Made by a program: the position numbers and the translations under genes
DNA from: an uncultured Aquimarina sp.
Lineage (GTDB): Bacteria > Bacteroidota > Bacteroidia > Flavobacteriales > Flavobacteriaceae
Length of the DNA: 64,000 nucleotides
Direction of reading: 5' to 3'
Assembly (NCBI GenBank): GCA_947498705.1
Contig: CANMLW010000008.1
Location: 62,001-126,000, forward strand
The notes under the pieces: generated by a model
What the model was told of the DNA's origin: nothing
Seen by the model: only the letters and a program-made list of their open reading frames with translations
Database searches by the model: none
Shown here: positions 44,579 through 51,751 of the stretch, in pieces
Numbering within the stretch: position 1 is the first letter of the stretch
Layout: each line of letters starts with the position of its first letter

Positions 44579-45100
44579 TTAGACATTTCCAACTTTTTGT
44601 CGTAAAACTACCAAAGCTTTATGCATAAGTTTTTCTATGGTTTTTACAGAAACTCCAGAAATTTCAGCAATTTCTTTATACGTTTTTTTGTCAATACGAT
44701 TTAGTAAAAATACTTCTCTTTGTCTATCTGTTAATTCTGCAAGAGCATTTTTTAATTGCTCTAGATACTCTTTTTCCAAAATCATAAACTCTGGTGATTC
44801 ATGATTAACGTCTGTTTTACGTTGAGTTATATAGTTTTTGTGCTTAAATTTTACTTTTTCGTGACGGGTATTACTAATACTTAAATTGTTAGCTATCGTG
44901 TAAATATAGCTTTTAGCTTTATCTAATGATACTTTGGCGCAGTTATTCCACAATTTGATAAATGCTTCCTGTACCACATCTTCTGCCTGGTCAAGGTCGC
45001 CAAATTTATAGTAAATGTAATTTCTTAAAAGTTTAGAATGATTTTTGAAAAAATGATCAAAAGCCTGCTCGTCACATATAGAATTAGTATTGTCGGACAT
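44579..45100 (-). CDS. ECF RNA polymerase sigma factor (FecI-like)
   Basis: This 173-residue sigma factor has region 2 (FDHFFKNHSKLLRNYIYYKFGDLDQAEDVVQEAFIKLW) and region 4 (LAELTDRQREVFLLNRIDKKTYKEIAEISGVSVKTIEKLMHKAL), with no regions 1 or 3. It is the sigma-70-family activator of the locus and is expected to be bound by FecR. It has its own housekeeping promoter (45120-45150) and is separated from fecR by 197 nt carrying promoter copy A. Thus sigma is transcribed independently of its target genes. Confidence 0.95.
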   Translation of the reverse strand: MSDNTNSICDEQAFDHFFKNHSKLLRNYIYYKFGDLDQAEDVVQEAFIKLWNNCAKVSLDKAKSYIYTIANNLSISNTRHEKVKFKHKNYITQRKTDVNHESPEFMILEKEYLEQLKNALAELTDRQREVFLLNRIDKKTYKEIAEISGVSVKTIEKLMHKALVVLRQKVGNV

Positions 45101-45119
45101 TTGTGTAATAATATAATGC

Positions 45120-45150
45120 CAAAACTAGATTTTTTTTTGAAGCTATCAAA
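45120..45150 (-). promoter_or_regulatory. Housekeeping promoter of the sigma gene
   Basis: Minus strand: TTTG at 45150-45147 and TAGTTTTG at 45127-45120, with 19 nt between, a full match to TTTG-N19-TAnnTTTG. It is placed 20 nt before the sigma start codon. Confidence 0.7.
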
Positions 45151-45166
45151 AATAAAGAATAAAAAA

Positions 45167-45195
45167 GGTAGGGTAAAATAAGAATAAAACGCTTT
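45167..45195 (+). promoter_or_regulatory. ECF-type promoter copy B, facing the short transcript
   Basis: Plus strand: GGTAGGGTA at 45167-45175, 14-nt spacer, CGCTTT at 45190-45195, then ATATATA. The CG to ATG (45215) distance is 25 nt, the same as copy A. It points away from the sigma gene into a region ending in a terminator. Confidence 0.75.
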
Positions 45196-45214
45196 ATATA
45201 TAAGTGGTTAGATA

Positions 45215-45295
45215 ATGCCACTACAATATAGATGCCGTAGTGAAGTGAATAATTATGATTTTAGCAAAATTTGTTTTATGAAAGTGATTTTCTGA
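45215..45295 (+). CDS. Candidate 26-residue microprotein in the sigma regulon
   Basis: The ATG at 45215 sits exactly where the fecR start sits relative to its promoter (25 nt from the CG box; the lipoprotein start is at 26). The product, beginning MPLQYRCRSEVNNYD, has two cysteines and no signal peptide or other recognised feature. It could be a real microprotein, a relic of a lost gene, or a leader ORF of a regulatory RNA. No coding evidence other than position exists. Confidence 0.3.
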   Translation: MPLQYRCRSEVNNYDFSKICFMKVIF

Positions 45296-45429
45296 TAATT
45301 AACCTTATGACGTTTAATTCTTTAAAAGAATATAATCATAAGAATATATAAATAGAAAAATTTTATTGAGTAACAATTTTGCTATTAGATGAAAATAATT
45401 GGTTAGTTAGTTTAGATTAATTTGGTTGA

Positions 45430-45469
45430 TTTCCCAAGGGTGCATAGATGCTCTTGGGAAATTTTTTTT
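45430..45469 (+). terminator. Orphan intrinsic terminator in the sigma intergenic region
   Basis: TTTCCCAAG pairs with CTTGGGAAA (45430-45438 with 45453-45461) and an inner GCAT/ATGC stem; eight T follow. No plus-strand ORF of normal size precedes it, so it defines the end of a short unannotated transcript. Confidence 0.8.
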
Positions 45470-45954
45470 GTAAATCAAAAATGATCGATTTAAATTTCAA
45501 AAATAGTTGACTATGAAGTTTGTTTTAGTCTATTGTTGTACCAATTATAGTATGGTTAGTATCTTATAACACTTGTTAGATAAGAGGATAAGTCTTCCTT
45601 TTTTTATTTGCTTTGAAAATTTTTGTTATTTAATCAATTAATAAAGTATAGTGTAAAAAGATTTAGAATAGATTCATATGGATTGTTTAACAAGAAGTTA
45701 ATTTGGGTTTTTGTAAGGATAATAAAATATATCGACTAAGTGGGGTGGTCTTTGTTTTATATAGTAGTATCCTGTATTATGATTTTATAGAGTTATAGGC
45801 TTATTAAGGCGTGTTAAAAAAAGATATAGTTTTTATCTATTTTATAAATAGTACCTTTAGTCCAACGTAGAGCGTATTATTTTTTTATTTTGATTATTTT
45901 TAATGCTTTCAAAAGGGGGAGGCAGACTTAATAATTACAGTAGATAGTCTATAA

Positions 45955-45983
45955 GGTAGGGTAGATTAATTTAAAGACGTTTT
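45955..45983 (+). promoter_or_regulatory. ECF-type promoter copy C, upstream of the Cys-repeat lipoprotein
   Basis: Plus strand: GGTAGGGTA at 45955-45963, 14-nt spacer, CGTTTT at 45978-45983, then AGATATA. The CG to TTG start (46004) distance is 26 nt. It supports the unusual TTG start of the downstream gene. Confidence 0.78.
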
Positions 45984-46003
45984 AGATATACGAAAAGATT
46001 ATA

Positions 46004-47464
46004 TTGAAAAAATTGGATACATATACTAAAGTTTTTCTCGGGATATTTATTATTTTCCTAAGTTCTTGTGTAAAGGATGATGATACTACTTTTTCAGAAA
46101 GTGATGTTACAGAAAATGATATTGCTTCGTCATTAGCTATGATTAGTACACTTAATTATTTTAAAATAAATAGTCTGACTAATACAGAAACAGATTGTTG
46201 TTTTTCATTTGTGTATCCATTGACTCTGAAGTATAACACGGGGGTTAAAATGAAGGTGTATAACTATGATGGGTTAATAGAAACGGTTAACAATCAAAGT
46301 GCCGATTTTAATTTAATGGGGATAGAATTTCCTGTAAAAATAATACCTCAGGGGTCTAATATTACATTTCTTATCAATGATGAGGTAGAATTAATAAACT
46401 TACTTAATTCGTGTAATATACCCACATTAAGAAATGATTTTGACATGTATGTCGAGACGTGTTTTAAAGTTGAGTTTCCAATTGTGGTTTATGATAAAAA
46501 TGAGAAAGAAGTAAATATTTCTAATCAAGAAGGTTTGGATACTTTTCTGGATGATCAAGGAGTGAATTATCAACCAGACTTTAAATTCCCGATAAATTTA
46601 TTGGTTACTCCTGATTATAAATTGAATAAGGTTTCTTCTTATTACGAGTTTTATGAAATTATAAATGATTGTAGAGTTAAGTGTCCCGGAGTTGATTTTG
46701 ATATTGTAACGGGAACATATAATTTATTTGGATTCATACCATATTATGATTATAAAGATGATTATAAAATATCCTTAATTGTCGATGGAGATGTTGTGAA
46801 AGATATTGTTGATAATGATTTTTTTTCATGGTATTTTACCCCAGGAGTCTACGAAGTGTGTATCGAAATTACTACTCCAGATTGCCCTACCGGGATGATA
46901 ATGTGTAAAGAGCTGATAGCAGACACTATTTGTCCAGATGGTTTTAATGTTAACTACGTACCATTGGGGTTAAATATATATGAATTTATTCCGCCACCAC
47001 CGCCACCGGTTGGTTCAGAAGTTAATTCTTCTGAGATTTTATTTGTTGTAAATGATGAGATAATCGTAGATCAGGTTGTTGATCAGGGGCCATTTAGTAG
47101 GTATTTTGCACCAGGAACTTATGATGTGTGTTTTCAGGTTATTACTTCAAATTGCCCGGATGGAGTAAGATCATGCGAACAATTAGTAGTAACTCCTATA
47201 TGCCCTACGATAAGCTTTACATATATAAACTCTGATCCTTACGGAGGAGGAGCGCATTTATTTACGCCTACCGTTGCAGGGCAGGTGGAAGGCTCAGAAT
47301 TGATTGAATGGTCTTTAGATGGTTCTTTTGTTCGCAATGGAGGTCAGTCTGATAGTTTAGATTTTGTGTTAAACGTAGGTGCTAATAATACGGTTTGTGC
47401 AAAAATAGTAACACAGTGGTGTCCCGATGGAGTAGAATATTGTACCAATATTTATGTTCCCTAA
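46004..47464 (+). CDS. Surface lipoprotein with Cys-rich repeats, sigma-regulon member
   Basis: This 486-residue protein starts with TTG. The signal peptide ends in FLSSC (C22) followed by VKDDDTT, resembling a surface-export signal. The N-terminal region (23-226) holds two related units, each opening with CFSF or CFKVEFP and closing with a Cys after an acidic helix (LLNSC, IINDC). The C-terminal region has three units (227-309, 310-399, 400-486). Each begins CPxx and ends with a C-x7-C-x6-C pattern, as in YEVCIEITTPDCPTGMIMC, and resembles PKD/Ig-like folds. The unit is unrecognised as a family. The TTG start is supported by promoter position (26 nt from the CG box), as no suitable ATG exists near the signal peptide. 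Confidence 0.8.
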   Translation: MKKLDTYTKVFLGIFIIFLSSCVKDDDTTFSESDVTENDIASSLAMISTLNYFKINSLTNTETDCCFSFVYPLTLKYNTGVKMKVYNYDGLIETVNNQSADFNLMGIEFPVKIIPQGSNITFLINDEVELINLLNSCNIPTLRNDFDMYVETCFKVEFPIVVYDKNEKEVNISNQEGLDTFLDDQGVNYQPDFKFPINLLVTPDYKLNKVSSYYEFYEIINDCRVKCPGVDFDIVTGTYNLFGFIPYYDYKDDYKISLIVDGDVVKDIVDNDFFSWYFTPGVYEVCIEITTPDCPTGMIMCKELIADTICPDGFNVNYVPLGLNIYEFIPPPPPPVGSEVNSSEILFVVNDEIIVDQVVDQGPFSRYFAPGTYDVCFQVITSNCPDGVRSCEQLVVTPICPTISFTYINSDPYGGGAHLFTPTVAGQVEGSELIEWSLDGSFVRNGGQSDSLDFVLNVGANNTVCAKIVTQWCPDGVEYCTNIYVP

Positions 47465-47481
47465 TTCTGGAATAGAGTTAG

Positions 47482-47778
47482 TTATCGTAAAACAATCTTT
47501 TTAATTAATGTTTTTCCGATTTCTTCGTTAAGATTATCAATAATTTTTTGCTTACCATAACTTAACTCTTCTCTAAGAACAGATGAGGTAAGCTCGACAT
47601 AGAGTGTATCCCGGTTAAATTTTATATTATTGGTATATTTTACAATGGCAGGCCCCATTACAGACTCCCATACCTGCTGAGCAGCTACTTTATCAAGACC
47701 TTTTTGAAGATTATTGTCTGAAACAAAATCTTTTAATACTTCTTCTAGACTTTGATGTTCTTGATGACGTTTTGCCAT
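47482..47778 (-). CDS. DUF721 family protein
   Basis: This 98-residue protein shows the DUF721 pattern: a short helix-rich start (QSLEEVLKDFVSDNNLQKGLDKVAAQQVWESVMGP) and VELTSSVLREELSYGKQKIIDNLNEEIG. It is related to the C-terminal KH-like part of DciA, a helicase-loader factor, and is commonly found next to recF as it is here. A replication-associated role is inferred. It shares one nucleotide with the upstream lipocalin-like gene, so translation is coupled. Confidence 0.85.
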   Translation of the reverse strand: MAKRHQEHQSLEEVLKDFVSDNNLQKGLDKVAAQQVWESVMGPAIVKYTNNIKFNRDTLYVELTSSVLREELSYGKQKIIDNLNEEIGKTLIKKIVLR

Positions 47779-48206
47779 TATAATTTGATCTTTTGATGTC
47801 GTCTGTAAAAATAAACATTTCCTGCTTCATTTTTAATAACCATTTTGTTTTCTTTAAGAGTAATAATCGTCTCTTTCCAAGATGTTAACGAGGTTTTGTA
47901 GTGTAATTGTATATTTTTTTTAACAAGATTGACTGTAAATTGTTCTCCTTTACCAGCGATTACATATTTTTCATTAAACCTGGGCTGTATTTTTTTTCGA
48001 ATACCCGTAGTGTCTTTAATTTCAAAAAAGTCAATAGTTGGATTAAAACCATATTCTTTAACATTTCCATCAGATAAGATTACTTTTTCTATTTCCCAAT
48101 ATCCGTTTATGTGTTTGATTTGAAGTTGAGGATTGACTTCGTTGCAAGAAATTATAGTTAAAAGAAATAAAATTATAGACGAGTATACTTTGAGAGCTTT
48201 GTACAT
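47778..48206 (-). CDS. Lipocalin-like lipoprotein
   Basis: This 142-residue lipoprotein has lipobox TIISC followed by a small beta-barrel domain that opens INGYWEIEKVILSDG and continues with strands WKETIITLKENKMVIKNEAGNVYFYRR. This is the Bacteroidota lipocalin-like family. I used the ATG at 48206, which overlaps the recF stop codon region by a few bases and begins the signal peptide; a longer frame up to 48314 would run deep into recF. Function is unknown. It is between recF and DUF721 in one operon. Confidence 0.75.
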   Translation of the reverse strand: MYKALKVYSSIILFLLTIISCNEVNPQLQIKHINGYWEIEKVILSDGNVKEYGFNPTIDFFEIKDTTGIRKKIQPRFNEKYVIAGKGEQFTVNLVKKNIQLHYKTSLTSWKETIITLKENKMVIKNEAGNVYFYRRHQKIKL

Positions 48207-48210
48207 ATTT

Positions 48211-49290
48211 TTATAATTTGATGACATTGTAGGATTGCGATATTTTTTTAACAACATTTTCAGTTCTATCGGCATGCGTATCACTAATAAATAATTGACC
48301 AAAACTTTCATCATCTACTAATTTGATAATATGTTCGACTCTTTTTTCATCGAGTTTGTCAAAAATATCATCAAGTAAAAGTATGGGGTTTACTTTACAT
48401 TGTTTCTTTATAAAATCAAATTGTGCAAGTTTTAATGCAATCAAAAACGATTTTTGTTGTCCCTGACTACCAAATTTCTTGATAGGATATTCTTCAATTT
48501 TAAACAACAAATCGTCTTTGTGTACTCCAACGCTCGTATATTGTAGTATTTTGTCTTTGGTTATATTTTCTTTTAGAAGAGATAATAAATCTATATCAGC
48601 TAGTTTACTTTGATAAGATAAACTTACCTTTTCTAGTCCAGAGCTTATTGCTTGATACCTATTTATAAATATGGGGATAAATGTTTCTAGAAAAGTTACT
48701 CTTTTTTTGTAAATAATAGTTCCGTATTCATGCAATTGCTGATCATAAACATCCAAGGTGTCTGCATCAAAAGTAGTATTGGCAGAGAAGTATTTTAATA
48801 AAGCATTTCGTTGAGATACAATTTTAGAGTATTTGATTAGAGTGTTAAGGTACTCCTGATCACTTTGTGAAATAACACCATCTATAAACTTGCGACGGGT
48901 ACTACTACCTTCTGTAATTAGATCTCTATCAGCGGGAGAGATAATAACCAGTGGCAAAAAACCTATATGTTCACTAAAAGTATCATATATTTTTCCGTTA
49001 CGTTTTATAACCTTTTTATGACCTTTTTTTGCACTAATAATGATTTTTTCATCTCTGTCTTCTTTTACGTAGTGTCCATCAATAACAAAAAAATCTGCAT
49101 TATGCCTAATGTTTTGACTGGTAATAGGGTTAAAATAACTTTTCCCAAAGGATAGATGATATATAGCATCCAAAATATTGGTTTTTCCTACCCCGTTATT
49201 ACCCACAAAGCAGTTGATTTTATCATCAAATTTGAAATCAACAGATTCAAAATTTTTGTAATTAAGTAAAGAAAGAGATTTTAAGATCAT
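48211..49290 (-). CDS. recF: DNA replication/repair protein RecF
   Basis: This 359-residue SMC-like ATPase has Walker [10 protein letters not shown] near residue 30, a signature-like [18 protein letters not shown], and Walker [17 protein letters not shown]. RecF helps load RecA at single-stranded gaps through RecOR. It is the first gene of recF-lipocalin-DUF721. A 16-bp perfect palindrome lies between it and the divergent TPR-protein gene. Confidence 0.96.
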   Translation of the reverse strand: MILKSLSLLNYKNFESVDFKFDDKINCFVGNNGVGKTNILDAIYHLSFGKSYFNPITSQNIRHNADFFVIDGHYVKEDRDEKIIISAKKGHKKVIKRNGKIYDTFSEHIGFLPLVIISPADRDLITEGSSTRRKFIDGVISQSDQEYLNTLIKYSKIVSQRNALLKYFSANTTFDADTLDVYDQQLHEYGTIIYKKRVTFLETFIPIFINRYQAISSGLEKVSLSYQSKLADIDLLSLLKENITKDKILQYTSVGVHKDDLLFKIEEYPIKKFGSQGQQKSFLIALKLAQFDFIKKQCKVNPILLLDDIFDKLDEKRVEHIIKLVDDESFGQLFISDTHADRTENVVKKISQSYNVIKL

Positions 49291-49337
49291 AAAATTCTGA
49301 CTGTATAAGGAATCTTAATTGTAAAGGAATTCTTAAT

Positions 49338-49353
49338 TAATTTGCGCAAATTA
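49338..49353. promoter_or_regulatory. 16-bp perfect palindrome between recF and the TPR gene
   Basis: TAATTTGCGCAAATTA reads the same on both strands, 48 nt before recF and 75 nt before the TPR gene. It has the shape of a dimeric regulator's operator. No regulator is known to bind it. Confidence 0.4.
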
Positions 49354-49399
49354 TTGAAAAATTATAAATAGTTGTGCTTTTAATTATGAATAAAAATTT

Positions 49400-49407
49400 T
49401 ATTTTTG
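49400..49407 (+). promoter_or_regulatory. Candidate -7 box of the TPR gene
   Basis: TATTTTTG followed by CCG matches TAnnTTTG and lies 20 nt before the start codon. The nearest upstream TTG is 25 nt away, longer than usual. Confidence 0.45.
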
Positions 49408-49427
49408 CCGTTCATTAAAGAAAACTT

Positions 49428-50201
49428 ATGGCAACTTACAAGAAACGAGGATACAAACCAAAGAATAAAGCTGAAGAAGTTGTAGAGGTAGAAGATAACT
49501 CTACAACAGCAGAAGTGTTTAATACCTTAGACGAAGGTGCTTCTAAGACCGAGGAATGGGTTGCAGCAAATCAAAAATATATATTAGGGGGTGTAGGATT
49601 AATAGCTATTGTTATTTTGGGATATCTTGGATTTCAAAAATTCATCCAAGAACCAAAAGAACAAGAAGCTTCTAATGAGATGTTTCAGGCACAGCAGTAT
49701 TTTGACAATGCTGTGAATGGTAATTCTACAGTTCGCGACTCTTTATATACGTTAGCACTTAACGGAGGTGAAGGTAAATACGGGTTTTTAGAAATTATAG
49801 AAAATTACGGAGGAACCAACGCAGCTAACTTAGCTAACTATTACGCAGGATTTTCTTATTTAAATACGCAGCAATACGAGAAAGCAATTGATTATCTGGA
49901 TGATTTTAAAAGCGATGATCAAATGTTAGGCCCTCTGGCTTTAGGAGGTATTGGTGATGCATTTTCACAATTAAACCAGGTAGAGGAAGCTTTGGGGTAT
50001 TATGAGAAAGCAGCAAATGCTAAATTAAATGATTTTACAACACCAAAATTTTTGTTGAAAGCAGCGATTACAGCAATAAACCTTAACAAACCAGAAATAG
50101 CAACTCCTTACTTAAAAAGAATTAAGGAAGAGTTTCCTAGAAGTGTAGAAGCAAATCAAGTAGATGTGCATCTAGGAAAAACGCAGGCAATGCTAGAATA
50201 G
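49428..50201 (+). CDS. Membrane-anchored tetratricopeptide-repeat protein (YfgM-like)
   Basis: This 257-residue protein has a basic, acidic-patched cytoplasmic N-terminus, one membrane helix (about 50-70, YILGGVGLIAIVILGYLGF), and three or so TPR units on the far side (NLANYYAGFSYLNTQQYEKAIDYL, PLALGGIGDAFSQLNQVEEALGYYEKA). The layout resembles YfgM, which helps SecYEG-associated periplasmic folding. It precedes ribH in the same direction by 78 nt, without obvious functional link. Confidence 0.82.
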   Translation: MATYKKRGYKPKNKAEEVVEVEDNSTTAEVFNTLDEGASKTEEWVAANQKYILGGVGLIAIVILGYLGFQKFIQEPKEQEASNEMFQAQQYFDNAVNGNSTVRDSLYTLALNGGEGKYGFLEIIENYGGTNAANLANYYAGFSYLNTQQYEKAIDYLDDFKSDDQMLGPLALGGIGDAFSQLNQVEEALGYYEKAANAKLNDFTTPKFLLKAAITAINLNKPEIATPYLKRIKEEFPRSVEANQVDVHLGKTQAMLE

Positions 50202-50279
50202 TTTGTGGTTTGTTGTAATCAGGTGTTAATGGTTGTCAAGAAGATACCTGGCAATAAAACATAAAAACTTAAAGCTTAC

Positions 50280-50777
50280 ATGGCTACAGAAAATAAAAAT
50301 TTATCGGTATACGATAAAGCAACAATCCCAAATGCGAAAGATTTTCGATTTGGGATTGTTGTTTCAGAATGGAATGAAAATATTACTCAAGGTTTATTTC
50401 AAGGAGCTTTTGATGCGTTCATAGATTGTGGAGTGCTTAAAGAAAACATTGTGAGATGGAATGTTCCTGGTAGTTTTGAACTCATTTATGGATGTAAAAA
50501 AATGCAACAATCTTATGATATGCTGGATGCAGTTATTGCTATAGGTTCTGTTATACAGGGAGAAACCAAGCATTTTGATTTTGTGTGTGAAGGAGTAACT
50601 CAAGGGATTAAAGATTTGAATATATCAAATGATATTCCGGTAATCTTTTGTGTGCTTACCGATAATAATATGCAACAATCGATAGATCGTTCTGGAGGTA
50701 AACACGGTAATAAAGGAACAGAAGCTGCTATTGCGGCGATCAAAATGGCACAATTGCGTAAAGACGCAAAGTTTTAA
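50280..50777 (+). CDS. ribH: 6,7-dimethyl-8-ribityllumazine synthase
   Basis: This 165-residue enzyme makes the lumazine intermediate of riboflavin synthesis. It carries RFGIVVSEWNENIT (start of the fold), VPGSFELIYGCKKM, the phosphate-binding IAIGSVIQGETKHFDFVCEGVTQGI with the catalytic His in KHFDF, and VIFCVLTDNN. The full family length and all strands are present. It lies between the TPR gene and DinB with small gaps. Confidence 0.96.
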   Translation: MATENKNLSVYDKATIPNAKDFRFGIVVSEWNENITQGLFQGAFDAFIDCGVLKENIVRWNVPGSFELIYGCKKMQQSYDMLDAVIAIGSVIQGETKHFDFVCEGVTQGIKDLNISNDIPVIFCVLTDNNMQQSIDRSGGKHGNKGTEAAIAAIKMAQLRKDAKF

Positions 50778-50795
50778 TTGTAATATAATAGCCTT

Positions 50796-51251
50796 ATGAA
50801 AGAAGAAATTAAAGTTGTAACTGCAAAATTTTCTGAATTATTAAAAGAGGCTACTAAATATATAGCTAATACTTCAGAAGGTGACCTAAAAAACAAAGTT
50901 TCAGAAGGTTCATGGTCTAAACTTGAAATATTAGGGCATTTAATTGATTCTGGAACTCATAATTTACAACGGTTTTTAGAAGTTCAATTTGCTGATGAGA
51001 CCTATAAAGTTCGACAATATAATCAAGATGAGCTCGTAAAAGCAAATGGGTATAATAATGCAGACCCTATGGAGTTACTTAGTTTTTGGTTGTCTATTAA
51101 TGAAAGAATACTTCAGGTAATTGGTAGGATCAACGAAAAAGTCTTTGATTATCAAATTCAATTACCTAATAATGATATTTCTGATTTTAAATTTTTGTAT
51201 ACCGATTATGTAGTTCACTTAGAACATCATATAAATCAGATAAAAAAATAA
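50796..51251 (+). CDS. DinB family protein
   Basis: This 151-residue four-helix protein has the DinB metal-site pattern: His in ILGHLIDSGTHN near residue 47 and HLEHHINQIKK near the C-terminus. DinB proteins bind a divalent metal and are related to bacillithiol-type thiol transferases. The activity here is unknown. It is 18 nt after ribH. Confidence 0.88.
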   Translation: MKEEIKVVTAKFSELLKEATKYIANTSEGDLKNKVSEGSWSKLEILGHLIDSGTHNLQRFLEVQFADETYKVRQYNQDELVKANGYNNADPMELLSFWLSINERILQVIGRINEKVFDYQIQLPNNDISDFKFLYTDYVVHLEHHINQIKK

Positions 51252-51457
51252 GGTTTTTACTGTTTTTTTAAAGCCCTTCTATATATAAAACTATGTTGTT
51301 TGTAATAGTTTTCTAGCGCAATTTTATAACACTTTATTGTTTTAAGAGGTATGGTATAATACTTGTAATAACAATGTTGTTGTTATTGTAATGCTAAAAG
51401 CTTTAGATTGCAATGCATTTTTGAGTATATTTGGATAATATAAAGATAGAGTAGATT

Positions 51458-51751
51458 TTGAAATTAAGTATCCCAAAGAGAAGGAAAAACAGAAGATTTA
51501 ACTATACTCCCAGATATTATAAAGGGAAGAGTGAAGGTAATATTTATGATTTTGAGAATAAAATTACCAAATTTCGGGATGCTACTAATGATATTGATTT
51601 TGGTTCTCACTGGGCAGAGGCTCGTGAGTCTAGTAGACACAGAGGCAATCGAGAGATCAATAAGCGAGTGATTTATATTGCTATGATCTTGATCTTTATC
51701 TTTTTATATATAATAGACTTTGATTTATCCATATTTACTTCACGACGATAA
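51458..51751 (+). CDS. Small basic membrane protein upstream of mutL
   Basis: This 97-residue protein starts with TTG. It has a highly basic N-terminus (KLSIPKRRKNRRFNYTPRYYKG), a middle region with FGSHWAEARESSRHRGNRE, and one C-terminal membrane helix (about 71-88). Similar short proteins occur beside mutL in flavobacteria and are sometimes labelled 'riboflavin synthase subunit beta', which the sequence does not support. The TTG is chosen because no ATG lies ahead of the conserved segment. Its stop is immediately followed by the mutL ATG, so they are coupled. Function is unknown. Confidence 0.7.
   Translation: MKLSIPKRRKNRRFNYTPRYYKGKSEGNIYDFENKITKFRDATNDIDFGSHWAEARESSRHRGNREINKRVIYIAMILIFIFLYIIDFDLSIFTSRR

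Larger units (their letters stand above)
45203..45469 (+). ncRNA. Putative short sigma-dependent transcript (sRNA or mini-mRNA)
   Basis: A promoter (copy B) and a strong terminator frame about 265 nt with no conventional ORF. The start coordinate is estimated from the usual distance of about 7 nt past the downstream promoter box. No homology to known RNA families is recognised. Confidence 0.4.
45101..46003. other. 900-bp regulatory intergenic region between sigma and lipoprotein genes
   Basis: No conventional gene lies here. It holds in order the sigma housekeeping promoter (45120-45150, minus), ECF promoter copy B (45167-45195, plus), a 26-codon ORF (45215-45295), an intrinsic terminator (45430-45469), and then ECF promoter copy C (45955-45983). 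Between the terminator and copy C, 485 AT-rich bases contain no ORF or RNA that I can recognise. Confidence 0.7.
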
